The position numbers and the translations under genes were made by a program. Shown one piece after another: positions 1 to 6,278 of a stretch of 9,427 nucleotides of DNA. The notes under the pieces were generated by a model. That model was not told where the DNA came from. It was given only the letters and a program-made list of their open reading frames with translations, and did no database searches. This DNA comes from Rhodospirillaceae bacterium. GTDB lineage: Bacteria; Pseudomonadota; Alphaproteobacteria; UBA8366; GCA-2717185. Location of the stretch: assembly GCA_018660965.1 (NCBI GenBank), contig JABJJH010000009.1, positions 1-9,427 on the forward strand, in the 5' to 3' direction. How positions within the stretch are numbered: the first letter of the stretch is position 1; each line of letters starts with the position of its first letter.

Positions 1-1007
1 CCAATTTCGACCATTTCGATCACGGGGATGCGAAGCGGCAAGCCGCTGCCCTTCTGGAACCGCGCGGCGCGCGCGACCTCGAAACTGCGGCCGGATTCGG
101 GCTGATAATCCTCGATCAGGCAAATTTTCGCCGTCGTGCCGCCCATATCGAAGGACAATGCCTTATCGGCGCCGCATTGGGCCGCGATGCCGGTGGCCAG
201 AATGGCGCCGCCCGCGGGGCCGGACTCGACCAGACGAATGGGAAAGCGGATCGCGGTGTCCAGTGTCGTCAACCCGCCGCCGGACGTCATCAGGAAGACC
301 GGACAGGCAAAACCGCGCGTATCCAGTTCGTTCTTCAGACGTGACAGGTAGCTTGCCATCAACGGTTGGACATAGGCGTTCGCACTGGCGGTCGTCAGGC
401 GCTCGTATTCGCGTACTTCCGGGCATACTTCGGACGATAGCGTGACATGAAGGTCGGGGCGTTCCGCGTTCAGGATTTCCCGCACCCGGCGTTCATGCGC
501 ATCGTTGGCGTAGGCGTGCAGGAACCCAACCGCGACACTGGCCACACCTTCGGCGTCGAGGGTCGGCAACAGCGCATGAACCGCGTCTTCATCCAGGGCG
601 CGCAGCACTTCGCCATGCACCGACACCCGTTCCGGCGCCGCCAGACGCAAATATCGCGGGATCAATGGCTCGGTTTTATCAATAAAAACATCGTATTGAT
701 CATACCGGGTTTCATAAGCGGTATCGAGGATATCGCGAAATCCTTCGGTGGTGATGAGCGCCGTGACCGCGCCTTTGCGTTCGATAATCGCGTTGGTCGC
801 CAGGGTCGTGCCGTGGATCAGGATGCCAATATCCGACGGCGTTAATCCGGCGCTGGCCAGCACGGCCTCGATTCCGGCGAGCACCGCTTCTTCCGGCGCG
901 CGCGGCGTGGTCAGAACCTTCGCCGTCTCCAACCGTCCATCCGTCTCAACCACCACATCCGTGAAGGTTCCGCCAATATCGACGGCCAACCGCGCCTTCG
1001 TGCCCAT
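1..1007 (-). CDS. Hydantoinase A / 5-oxoprolinase family subunit, N-terminal part (runs off left edge)
   Basis: The frame is open for 335 codons from the ATG at 1007-1005 down to the window edge, so the stop and roughly the second half of the protein are outside (family members are about 690 residues). The N-terminus reads MGTKARLAVDIGGTFTDVVV, the first phosphate-binding motif of the hydantoinase/oxoprolinase N-terminal domain. IHGTTLATNAII at about 64-75, EYERLTTASANAYVQP at 200-215, LMTSGGGL at 239-246, ESGPAGG at 261-267 and the second phosphate motif FDMGGTTAK at 286-294 follow in the usual order. The family hydrolyses cyclic amides or imides (hydantoins, 5-oxoproline), usually with ATP and usually with a HyuB partner, which would be expected just past the left edge. 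The ribosome site is weak (GCGGGG upstream). A terminator separates it from the dioxygenase gene, so it is probably transcribed separately although it belongs to the same metabolic cluster. The exact substrate cannot be told. Confidence 0.94.
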   Translation of the reverse strand, partial: MGTKARLAVDIGGTFTDVVVETDGRLETAKVLTTPRAPEEAVLAGIEAVLASAGLTPSDIGILIHGTTLATNAIIERKGAVTALITTEGFRDILDTAYETRYDQYDVFIDKTEPLIPRYLRLAAPERVSVHGEVLRALDEDAVHALLPTLDAEGVASVAVGFLHAYANDAHERRVREILNAERPDLHVTLSSEVCPEVREYERLTTASANAYVQPLMASYLSRLKNELDTRGFACPVFLMTSGGGLTTLDTAIRFPIRLVESGPAGGAILATGIAAQCGADKALSFDMGGTTAKICLIEDYQPESGRSFEVARAARFQKGSGLPLRIPVIEMVEI

Positions 1008-1047
1008 ACCAACCCCGCAAGTTCAAATCGAGCGGCAGTCTATACGG

Positions 1048-1077
1048 ATTTTACGGAGAAAAAAGGCCGGGTCGTAA
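1048..1077 (-). promoter_or_regulatory. Weak candidate promoter for the hydantoinase gene
   Basis: On the minus strand, TAAAAT (1053-1048) is a five-of-six match to a sigma-70 -10 box. TTACGA (1077-1072) lies 18 bases upstream but matches a -35 box at only three of six positions. It would start transcription about 30 bases before the hydantoinase start codon. The -35 half sits in the loop of the terminator. A second possible -10, TATAGA, is at 1044-1039. The reason to look here is that the terminator upstream means the gene should have its own promoter. The match itself is weak. Confidence 0.22.
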
Positions 1078-1086
1078 CATCCCGGC
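1059..1086 (-). terminator. Rho-independent terminator after the dioxygenase gene
   Basis: In minus-strand reading, a perfect 6-bp GC-only stem GCCGGG / CCCGGC (1086-1081 and 1071-1066) encloses a 9-base loop, ATGTTACGA. One C and then six T residues (1064-1059) follow. It begins 27 bases after the PhyH stop codon. This is a textbook intrinsic terminator in the right orientation. It marks the likely 3' end of the five-gene CoA-transferase-to-dioxygenase transcript. Confidence 0.82.
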
Positions 1087-1112
1087 GCGAGACAAATTCG
1101 TGTGATCTAAAC

Positions 1113-1964
1113 CTATTCAGCCCCGTCGGGCGTCCGGATGGCCTCGACCTGGTCGACCGGCGCGTAGAAAAAGTCGCCCGGCCTGAAATCGTGCCCAAGA
1201 TCGCCCAACAAGCGGCGCTGCCGGGGGGTGCAATGGTCCATCACATTGGACTTTGTTTCAAAATCGTAAGCGCGCATAAATAATTGGCAATAGTTGTACA
1301 ACAACGTCTTGCGAGCGCGCCCCGAACCGTTTGGCGCCGGTCCATGCCACAGCGAATGGGAAAACAGGAAGCAGTCCCCCGCCTTGCCCGAAAGCTGCAC
1401 CGCGCCGGGGGTGTGCGGCGTGATGATCGGGTTCGCGTTTTCCGGAAACGGTCGAATATGACTGCCGGGAAACACGGTGAAGTTGGCGTTGTCCGTCCCG
1501 CTGACGTCGGACAGCAGATAGAGCGCCTTCATCGCCAGGGGCAAGCTGGTTTCGGTCACCCGAATGCGCCGCAACGCTTCCCCGCCATCGGTATGGGTAT
1601 AGCCCAGGAAATCCGGCGTGGACGCGCGAACGATCGCCTGGGTCATGCTGAGCAGGATATACGGACCCATGATGTCGACGACCAAATCGAACACTTCGGG
1701 TCGGTCAATCAAGTCAATGAAGGCCTGATCGTAGGACAGGATGTCCCGGCGATCCATGAACCCTTCGGGGTCCTGGTCGGCAGCCCCGTCCACCCAGCCG
1801 TAATGACCCCGGGGGTCGCCCATGGGTTCCCACCCCGGTTTGGTCCGTATCTCGTCCAGTTGCGTGCTGAAATGCGCCACTTCGGCGGGATCGAACACCT
1901 GCTCCAGACAAATATAACCGTCAATTGTCCATTTTTCGCGCTGTTCGTCGGTGAGGGTTCGCAT
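1113..1964 (-). CDS. Phytanoyl-CoA dioxygenase (PhyH) family protein
   Basis: The 283-residue protein has the normal length for a bacterial PhyH-family Fe(II)/2-oxoglutarate-dependent oxygenase. These cytoplasmic enzymes hydroxylate or otherwise oxidise a substrate while turning 2-oxoglutarate into succinate and CO2. The opening LTDEQREKWTIDGYICLEQVF is the usual start of the family. The iron ligands are visible as H124 and D126 in YTHTDGGEA and H207 in SLWHGPAPN. R218 in GRARKTLL, eleven residues after H207, is in the position that holds 2-oxoglutarate. VFPGSHIRPF at 164-173 and KAGDCFLFSHSLWHG at 194-208 are also typical. The start has AAGAGG a few bases upstream. It is the last gene before the terminator at 1059-1086. 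The substrate is unknown; the family is broad, and a CoA ester is not guaranteed. The 50-base spacer before it carries a short tandem repeat. Confidence 0.93.
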   Translation of the reverse strand: MRTLTDEQREKWTIDGYICLEQVFDPAEVAHFSTQLDEIRTKPGWEPMGDPRGHYGWVDGAADQDPEGFMDRRDILSYDQAFIDLIDRPEVFDLVVDIMGPYILLSMTQAIVRASTPDFLGYTHTDGGEALRRIRVTETSLPLAMKALYLLSDVSGTDNANFTVFPGSHIRPFPENANPIITPHTPGAVQLSGKAGDCFLFSHSLWHGPAPNGSGRARKTLLYNYCQLFMRAYDFETKSNVMDHCTPRQRRLLGDLGHDFRPGDFFYAPVDQVEAIRTPDGAE

Positions 1965-1966
1965 CG

Positions 1967-2025
1967 CTTCGCCTCTTAATCCCTTGCCCGGCCTTTTATC
2001 CCTTACCCAGCCCTTTATCCCTTAC
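1967..2025 (-). repeat. Three imperfect ~20-bp tandem repeats spanning a stop codon and a ribosome site
   Basis: In minus-strand reading, the unit GTAAGGGATAAAGGGCTGG (2025-2007) is followed by GTAAGGGATAAAAGGCCGGG (2006-1987) and then by a decayed copy, CAAGGGATTAAGAGGCG. The first copy contains the last codons and the TAA stop of the MmgE/PrpD gene. Each copy carries the purine-rich core AAGGGAT followed by TAA or TTAA. The last copy runs into the AAGAGG ribosome site of the dioxygenase gene. Repeat slippage here would change the intergenic distance in 20-bp steps. Confidence 0.8.
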
Positions 2026-3385
2026 AAAGAGCCGTCACTTCGTTCAGATCGGCGGCGTTTTCCAACCCGGCGACCAATTCGACCACCCGCGCGGCCTTGG
2101 CGTCGCCGATGACCGGGCCCGCCATGTCGAGGAACTTCGCCGACAAGCGCGACCATTGCCGGTCCAGATCGGAGTCCGGCGTTTCCACATCGGTGCGGAT
2201 TTGATGCACGGAACCGTCCTTCATGGAGATCGACATCGCCGCTTCAGCCTTGCCCATGTCCTTATTGTTCACAACCTTGATGCGGTCGCGCAAATTGACG
2301 ATTTCGGCTTCCTGCACCTTAATTTCGTTGTAGTTGGCGATCAGCCCCGTATTTTCGCCCAGCAACGCCATCGCGGCGGTGAAGCGCATGGAGAACTTGC
2401 CTTCCAGCCCGGTGACCGGTTCCTGGATGTTGCACATCTTTAACAAGGTGTCGCGCACCCCGATTTCGATTTTCTCGACATTGGCCGGGTCGATGTTGTG
2501 CGCGCGTTTCAAGCTCGCCGCCGCTTCGATGACCGCATGTGTGCCGTAACAAGCCGCGTGATACTTGAACAGGACATTGGGCGTGTGGAACTTGGTTCCC
2601 AATTGGTCCATAGCCGCCGCCGGGTCGTAGTCGGTGGTTTGCGTGTCGGCGAAACCCTGTTCGCATTCCAACACGTCGGTCCGGGATTCAAAACCGCGCG
2701 ACGATAACATCGCGGCGTAAAGGCCATTCGACGCCGCCTTGCCCGCATGAAACGGTTTGCACATGGTCCCGAACATGGCCTTCAACCCGGCGGCCTGAGT
2801 GCCCGCGATGCCCAACGCCCGCGCGCAGGCTTCCGCATCCAGACCCAACAGGCTGGCCGCGCCCGCCGCCGCGCCGAACGACCCGACTGTGCCGGTGGCG
2901 TGCCAGCCCGCGTTGTAATGCGCCTCGTTCATCATGGCGCCGACGCGGCATTCGGTTTCAATTCCCGTCACCAGCGCCGTCAGCAACGCCTTGCCGCCCA
3001 ACCCGTTCTTTTCCGCCAGCGCCAGAATGGCCGGCGCGACCGCCGCGGTGGGATGGCCGATCATCGTCAAATTCACGTCATCGTAATCCAGCGCATGGCC
3101 CGTCGCGCCGTTCACCAGGGCGGCCTGTATGACCGACGTCATGGCGCCGCCGCCCAGGATCGTGGCCTGGCTCGCGCCGCCTTCCTCCAATGCTTCGGCC
3201 CGCATGATTTCCGCCAGCGGTTCCCGCGACCCGGCCAGGGTCACGCCCAGCCAGTCGATCAAGCAGTGCCGCGCGACTTCGATGGTCTCGCGGGGCAGCG
3301 ACTCGAAGGTCAATCCCATGCCGTGCGCGGCGAGGCGCAGGGTAAGGTCGGTGTCGTCAAAAGCGGCGGTGGCGGCTTGCGGCAT
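2015..3385 (-). CDS. MmgE/PrpD family protein (2-methylcitrate dehydratase-like)
   Basis: With the start at 3385 the protein has 456 residues, the usual MmgE/PrpD length. The family includes 2-methylcitrate dehydratase and cis-aconitate decarboxylase. Members act in the cytoplasm on small polycarboxylates, but many in catabolic clusters have unknown substrates. The N-terminal all-helical domain carries GATGHALDYDDVN at about 93-105 and GHPTAAVAPAIL at 110-121. GWHATGTVGSFGAAAGAA at 160-177 and GTMCKPFHAGKAASNG at 206-221 are the family's most conserved blocks. The ATG at 3385 is preferred over the in-frame ATG at 3466 because GAAGGA lies 7 bases before it, and the 27 extra residues from the upstream start match no part of the family. 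The gene stands between the cyclase-family and dioxygenase genes, probably in one transcript. It ends inside the tandem repeat at 1967-2025. Confidence 0.93.
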   Translation of the reverse strand: MPQAATAAFDDTDLTLRLAAHGMGLTFESLPRETIEVARHCLIDWLGVTLAGSREPLAEIMRAEALEEGGASQATILGGGAMTSVIQAALVNGATGHALDYDDVNLTMIGHPTAAVAPAILALAEKNGLGGKALLTALVTGIETECRVGAMMNEAHYNAGWHATGTVGSFGAAAGAASLLGLDAEACARALGIAGTQAAGLKAMFGTMCKPFHAGKAASNGLYAAMLSSRGFESRTDVLECEQGFADTQTTDYDPAAAMDQLGTKFHTPNVLFKYHAACYGTHAVIEAAASLKRAHNIDPANVEKIEIGVRDTLLKMCNIQEPVTGLEGKFSMRFTAAMALLGENTGLIANYNEIKVQEAEIVNLRDRIKVVNNKDMGKAEAAMSISMKDGSVHQIRTDVETPDSDLDRQWSRLSAKFLDMAGPVIGDAKAARVVELVAGLENAADLNEVTALCKG

Positions 3386-3392
3386 AACGGAT

Positions 3393-3398
3393 TCCTTC
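3393..3398 (-). promoter_or_regulatory. Ribosome binding site that fixes the MmgE/PrpD start
   Basis: GAAGGA in minus-strand reading lies 7 bases upstream of the ATG at 3385-3383. The alternative in-frame ATG at 3466 has only GTGTGAAAC before it, with no Shine-Dalgarno match. This decides the start in favour of 3385. Confidence 0.75.
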
Positions 3399-3437
3399 AA
3401 TTGGATAGAGTTATCGGCGCAAATCGTGCCATGACTG

Positions 3438-3455
3438 GTCTGGAAATGTCCAGAC
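3438..3455 (-). other. Perfect 7-bp hairpin in the cyclase-MmgE intergenic spacer
   Basis: In minus-strand reading, GTCTGGA-CATT-TCCAGAC forms a perfect 7-bp stem with a 4-base loop, starting 14 bases after the TGA stop of the cyclase-family gene. No T-run follows, so it is not an intrinsic terminator. It lies inside an 84-base spacer. It could protect or process the transcript or influence coupling between the two genes. Its placement just after an in-frame TGA is discussed in the findings. Confidence 0.5.
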
Positions 3456-3469
3456 TTCTTAGCCATGTT

Positions 3470-4489
3470 TCACACGGTCGCGACCGGCGTCGCGGGTGAT
3501 CCCACCGCGCCGGGCAACCGCAACGGCGGCGCGGTCAGCATGAACCGGCTGCGCTTGTTCGCGCGCAGCCATGCGGCAAGCTCGCTCAGATACCAGATTT
3601 CGCCAAGATGTACGCCGAGCTTGAACAGGCAATGTTCATGCAATGGCAGCAAGGGGCCATGTTCTGTTTTTTCCGACGGCTGGGTCGTGTTGTCCTCGAC
3701 CGCGTAATTATCGGTCACAATAACAACCGCTCCGCTGTCGGTAATCCATTGCAGCAGTCGAGGGTCGGCGCCGTCGAGCACCGGATAACCATTTTGCAGA
3801 ATATCCCGGTCCGGCTTGCCCGCGCAATCCATGCAGTATTGGCCGAACCCGGTGTGAAACAACACCATGTCGCCGGATTCCACGACAACGTTGTCCTGTT
3901 CCATGATTCCCATCAGGTCGTCATAGTTCACATGCTTGCGCGCGTCGCCGTAATGGGCGTGCAAATCGACCAGCACGCCGCGTCCCTGCACACAGGATTC
4001 CGCCATGCCTTGAATACCGAGCGAACAAGCGCCGACTTCGCCCTGCGTCGGGGCGCCCGTGTCTTCGCACAGCACCGAATTGCCGTTGTAGAATACGGAT
4101 TCGTCGATGCCGTCGCCATCGGCGTCGAACAGCGAACCCACATGCGCCAGGCTGTCCCATTGCGTCGAATACTGCATGTGCAACAGCACCGCATCGTCGC
4201 AAGTGACGGTGTTCAACATCGGGTTCACGTCGGCCATGGACATGTTGAACGCGACCTTGCCTTCGCGCATGACCGGCTGAAACACAGGCGGATGGCGGCG
4301 CGGGTTCAACAGATTGCCGCCGGGCAAATCAAGCGGCAGGCTGAGGCAGAACGACAGGCCTTCCTTGATTTCCGCCGCCCCCTGCTTGACCTTTTCCGGG
4401 GTCAGCATGTTGATGCGACCCAATTGGTCGTCGTCGCCGAACTCACCCCAATTCGACCCTTCGGGCCGGTTTTTCCACCGTGGCGCCAT
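3470..4489 (-). CDS. Cyclase family protein (putative metal-dependent hydrolase, kynurenine formamidase-like fold)
   Basis: This 339-residue protein belongs to the cyclase family (arylformamidase, isatin hydrolase and polyketide-cyclase relatives). These are metal-dependent hydrolases that open amide, lactam or lactone bonds. The metal motif is seen as H104...STQWDSLAH (108-116), the long-form variant in which Gln110 takes the place of the middle His of the classical HxGTHxDxPxH; D112 and H116 are kept. VDLHAHYG at 174-181, GDMVLFHTGFGQY at 206-218, VIVTDNYAVED at 256-266 and LHEHCLFKLGVHLGE at 283-297, with its terminal Glu, complete the pattern. The protein is longer than short kynurenine formamidases (about 210 residues) and matches the roughly 320-340-residue subgroup. 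The ATG at 4489 has AAGGGAG upstream. The gene follows the Rid gene by 20 bases. The substrate is unknown. Confidence 0.92.
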   Translation of the reverse strand: MAPRWKNRPEGSNWGEFGDDDQLGRINMLTPEKVKQGAAEIKEGLSFCLSLPLDLPGGNLLNPRRHPPVFQPVMREGKVAFNMSMADVNPMLNTVTCDDAVLLHMQYSTQWDSLAHVGSLFDADGDGIDESVFYNGNSVLCEDTGAPTQGEVGACSLGIQGMAESCVQGRGVLVDLHAHYGDARKHVNYDDLMGIMEQDNVVVESGDMVLFHTGFGQYCMDCAGKPDRDILQNGYPVLDGADPRLLQWITDSGAVVIVTDNYAVEDNTTQPSEKTEHGPLLPLHEHCLFKLGVHLGEIWYLSELAAWLRANKRSRFMLTAPPLRLPGAVGSPATPVATV

Positions 4490-4509
4490 GGATTTTCTCC
4501 CTTGATTTG

Positions 4510-4875
4510 TTACCGCGCGATAATCGCGTAAGCTTCTATTTCCACCAACGAGTCCGGCGCCACCAGCGCGGTGACCGCGACCATGGTGCTGGCCGGACGA
4601 ATATCGCCGAACATTTCCAGATGCGCCCGCGATACGTCCTTCGCGTCGGTAATGTCCGTGACATAGACCACCGTGCGCACCACGTCCGCCGGGCTCGCGC
4701 CCGCTTCGCGCAGCGCCGCCTCGATAATCTTCAAGGTTCCCGCTGTTTGCGCATAGGCGCCGTCGCCAGGACAGGTCGTGCCGGACACGTGAATTGTATC
4801 GCCGACGCGCACCGCGCGGGAATAACCGTGCACGGCTTCGTACGGGTTTCCGGAGGTTATATTTTGCCGGGTCAT
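4510..4875 (-). CDS. Rid (YjgF/YER057c/UK114) family protein lacking the catalytic arginine
   Basis: The 121-residue protein has the length and pattern of the Rid family of small trimeric cytoplasmic proteins. VGDTIHVSGTTCPGDG at 24-39 and the C-terminal VEIEAYAII at 111-119 are typical. RidA proper deaminates reactive enamines and imines using an Arg in the motif ARSxxxV. Here the matching stretch is RPASTMVAV (93-101), and by position the Arg becomes Ser96. Proteins of this type belong to the Rid subgroups that lack the Arg and often sit in catabolic clusters; 2-aminomuconate deaminase and RutC-like roles are known relatives. The gene starts on the base next to the CoA-transferase stop codon, with GAGGGGAT inside that gene as its ribosome site, so translation is probably coupled. 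The actual reaction is not known. Confidence 0.93.
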   Translation of the reverse strand: MTRQNITSGNPYEAVHGYSRAVRVGDTIHVSGTTCPGDGAYAQTAGTLKIIEAALREAGASPADVVRTVVYVTDITDAKDVSRAHLEMFGDIRPASTMVAVTALVAPDSLVEIEAYAIIAR

Positions 4876-6111
4876 TTAGATGATCCCCTCGCTCACCAAC
4901 CGCGCCAATGCCGCCGCATCAAGGTCGAGCAGCGAGCCGTAAACATCGTCGTTATGGGTTCCCGGCAGAGCGGCGGGCGTTTTATACCCGGTCTCGGTCC
5001 CGCTGAACTTCAAGGGGAACGCCGCCGCGCCAACGTCGGGCAGGACGCCCAATGTCGGATGCACAAGATCCTCGATCATCGCCCGCGCCTTGAACTGCGG
5101 CGATTTCTTGATCGCGTCGATATCGTTGATCGGCCCGCACACGACGCCCACGGCGCGGATCGCCGCGACCGCTTCATCGGTGGAGCGCCCCCCGGTCCAG
5201 CGGGAAATTATCTCGTCCACCCGTTGGTTGTTCGTCAGGCGTGGGCCGGGCGTCGCGAAGTCGGGATCATCGGCCAATTCCGGCTGCTCCATCACGCCGC
5301 ACAAAAGCCGCCAATGCGCGTCCGACGCGACGCCGACAATCAACCATCCGTCGCTGGACTGGTAAGCGTTGAAAGGTGACAGGCGCGGGATGCGGTTGCC
5401 CTGTCGGTCCGGCAAACCCAGCGCCGGGTAACATTCCAGCGGTTCATCATAGATGAGCGAGAACACGCTATCGACCATGGCGACATCGACATGCTGCCCC
5501 TCGCCCGTGCGTTCGGCGTGATACAGGGCGGCCAGAATGCCGGAAAAGGCGAACACGCTGGTGATCGAATCCGCCAAGGCCGACCCCGCCTTCGTCGGCG
5601 GTCCGTCCGGATATCCGGTGATCGCCATCAATCCCGACGCCGCCTGGGCGGCCGGATCGAAACATTTCAATGCCGCATCGGGCCCGGTCTGCCCGTATCC
5701 GGTCAACGAGGCGTACACCAGTTTCGGGTTGCGTTGTCGGAGAGTTTCGAAGTCCACACCAAGCCGTGCGGCCACGCCGACGCTGAAATTCTCCACCACC
5801 ACGTCGGCCTGTTCAACAAGGTCCAGGAACAGCAACCGCCCCTCCTCCGCTTTCAGGTTCAACGTGATCGCCTTCTTGCCCCGGCTGCGTTTCAGGAACG
5901 GCAGGCCGACATCATCGTCGTCGCGCTTTTCAAACGACGGCCCGTTGCGGCCATAAAAAATCGGTGATCCCGACAGCGTGTCGCCGGTGGCCGGGTTATC
6001 GACGCGAATAACCTCCGCCCCCAGCCCGGCCAGCAACAAGGTCGTATGCGGCCCTAGAAAATATTGCGAAAGGTCGAGAACCCGGACCCCTTCAAGAATG
6101 GATTTCGTCAT
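4876..6111 (-). CDS. CaiB/BaiF family CoA-transferase (class III)
   Basis: The 411-residue product has the usual length and pattern of class III CoA-transferases, which move CoA between acyl-CoA and a free carboxylic acid in the cytoplasm. The N-terminus reads GVRVLDLSQYFLGPHTTLLLAGLGAEVI from residue 8. A Lys/Arg-rich turn at KRSRGKKAITLNLK (74-87), VVVENFSVGVAARLG (104-118), YASLTGYGQTGP (133-144) and the expected catalytic Asp (D181 in SALADSITSV, the position of Asp169 in formyl-CoA transferase) are present. The ATG at 6111 is chosen over the in-frame ATG at 6156: GGGGGA lies 10 bases before it, MTKSILEGVRVLDLS is the natural family start, and the upstream ATG has no ribosome site. It is the first gene of the minus-strand cluster. 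It probably activates the pathway's acid as a CoA ester; donor and acceptor are unknown. Confidence 0.94.
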   Translation of the reverse strand: MTKSILEGVRVLDLSQYFLGPHTTLLLAGLGAEVIRVDNPATGDTLSGSPIFYGRNGPSFEKRDDDDVGLPFLKRSRGKKAITLNLKAEEGRLLFLDLVEQADVVVENFSVGVAARLGVDFETLRQRNPKLVYASLTGYGQTGPDAALKCFDPAAQAASGLMAITGYPDGPPTKAGSALADSITSVFAFSGILAALYHAERTGEGQHVDVAMVDSVFSLIYDEPLECYPALGLPDRQGNRIPRLSPFNAYQSSDGWLIVGVASDAHWRLLCGVMEQPELADDPDFATPGPRLTNNQRVDEIISRWTGGRSTDEAVAAIRAVGVVCGPINDIDAIKKSPQFKARAMIEDLVHPTLGVLPDVGAAAFPLKFSGTETGYKTPAALPGTHNDDVYGSLLDLDAAALARLVSEGII

Positions 6112-6151
6112 ATGCAGCGCATCCCCCGGCGGCGAAAATCTCTGTCCCGAA

Positions 6152-6179
6152 ACCATACAGCGCGCGCGGGATTAGCCAA
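6152..6179 (-). promoter_or_regulatory. Candidate promoter of the CoA-transferase operon
   Basis: In minus-strand reading, TTGGCT (6179-6174) and TATGGT (6157-6152) are 16 bases apart and match the sigma-70 boxes at four of six positions each. A start near 6145 would leave a leader of about 35 bases before the ATG at 6111. The match is modest. It gains some support from the perfect dyad placed just upstream of the -35 box. Confidence 0.35.
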
Positions 6180-6182
6180 GGG

Positions 6183-6210
6183 GGCGGTGAAGCCCCACTC
6201 TGTCACCGCC
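6183..6210. promoter_or_regulatory. Perfect 8-bp inverted repeat, candidate operator
   Basis: GGCGGTGA (6183-6190) and TCACCGCC (6203-6210) are perfect reverse complements separated by 12 bases, giving half-site centres 20 bp apart, about two helical turns. The dyad lies in the region between the divergent CoA-transferase and FkbM genes, just upstream of the candidate CoA-transferase promoter. That is where an activator would bind. A second, shorter stem GGGGC/GCCCC (6181-6185 and 6192-6196) overlaps it. No T-run follows on either strand, which argues against a terminator. The binding protein is unknown, and no regulator gene is in the window. Confidence 0.5.
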
Positions 6211-6278
6211 AACAATAACTAGCGACAGCGCGTATGTTCCGTTAAATATTGCTTCCCATAAAATTTATAGTGGCGGTC

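Noticed and set aside
3386..3466. A 27-residue N-terminal extension of the MmgE/PrpD protein from the ATG at 3466
   Set aside because: There is no ribosome site at 3466, the extension matches no part of the family, and GAAGGA stands before the ATG at 3385.
3430..3472. A true SECIS element after the cyclase TGA
   Set aside because: The hairpin distance is roughly right, but the loop lacks the G-U required for SelB binding and the flanking protein families are not selenoproteins. It is kept only as a low-interest observation.
2747..5379. Long plus-strand open frames opposite the MmgE/PrpD, cyclase, Rid and CoA-transferase genes (for example 2747-3499, 3608-4531, 4480-5379)
   Set aside because: They are rich in Arg, His and Gly, have no recognisable motif and mirror well-supported minus-strand genes. 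This is usual for antisense frames in GC-rich DNA.
6112..6156. CoA-transferase start at the in-frame ATG at 6156
   Set aside because: It overlaps the candidate -10 box and has no Shine-Dalgarno. The ATG at 6111 gives the normal family N-terminus.
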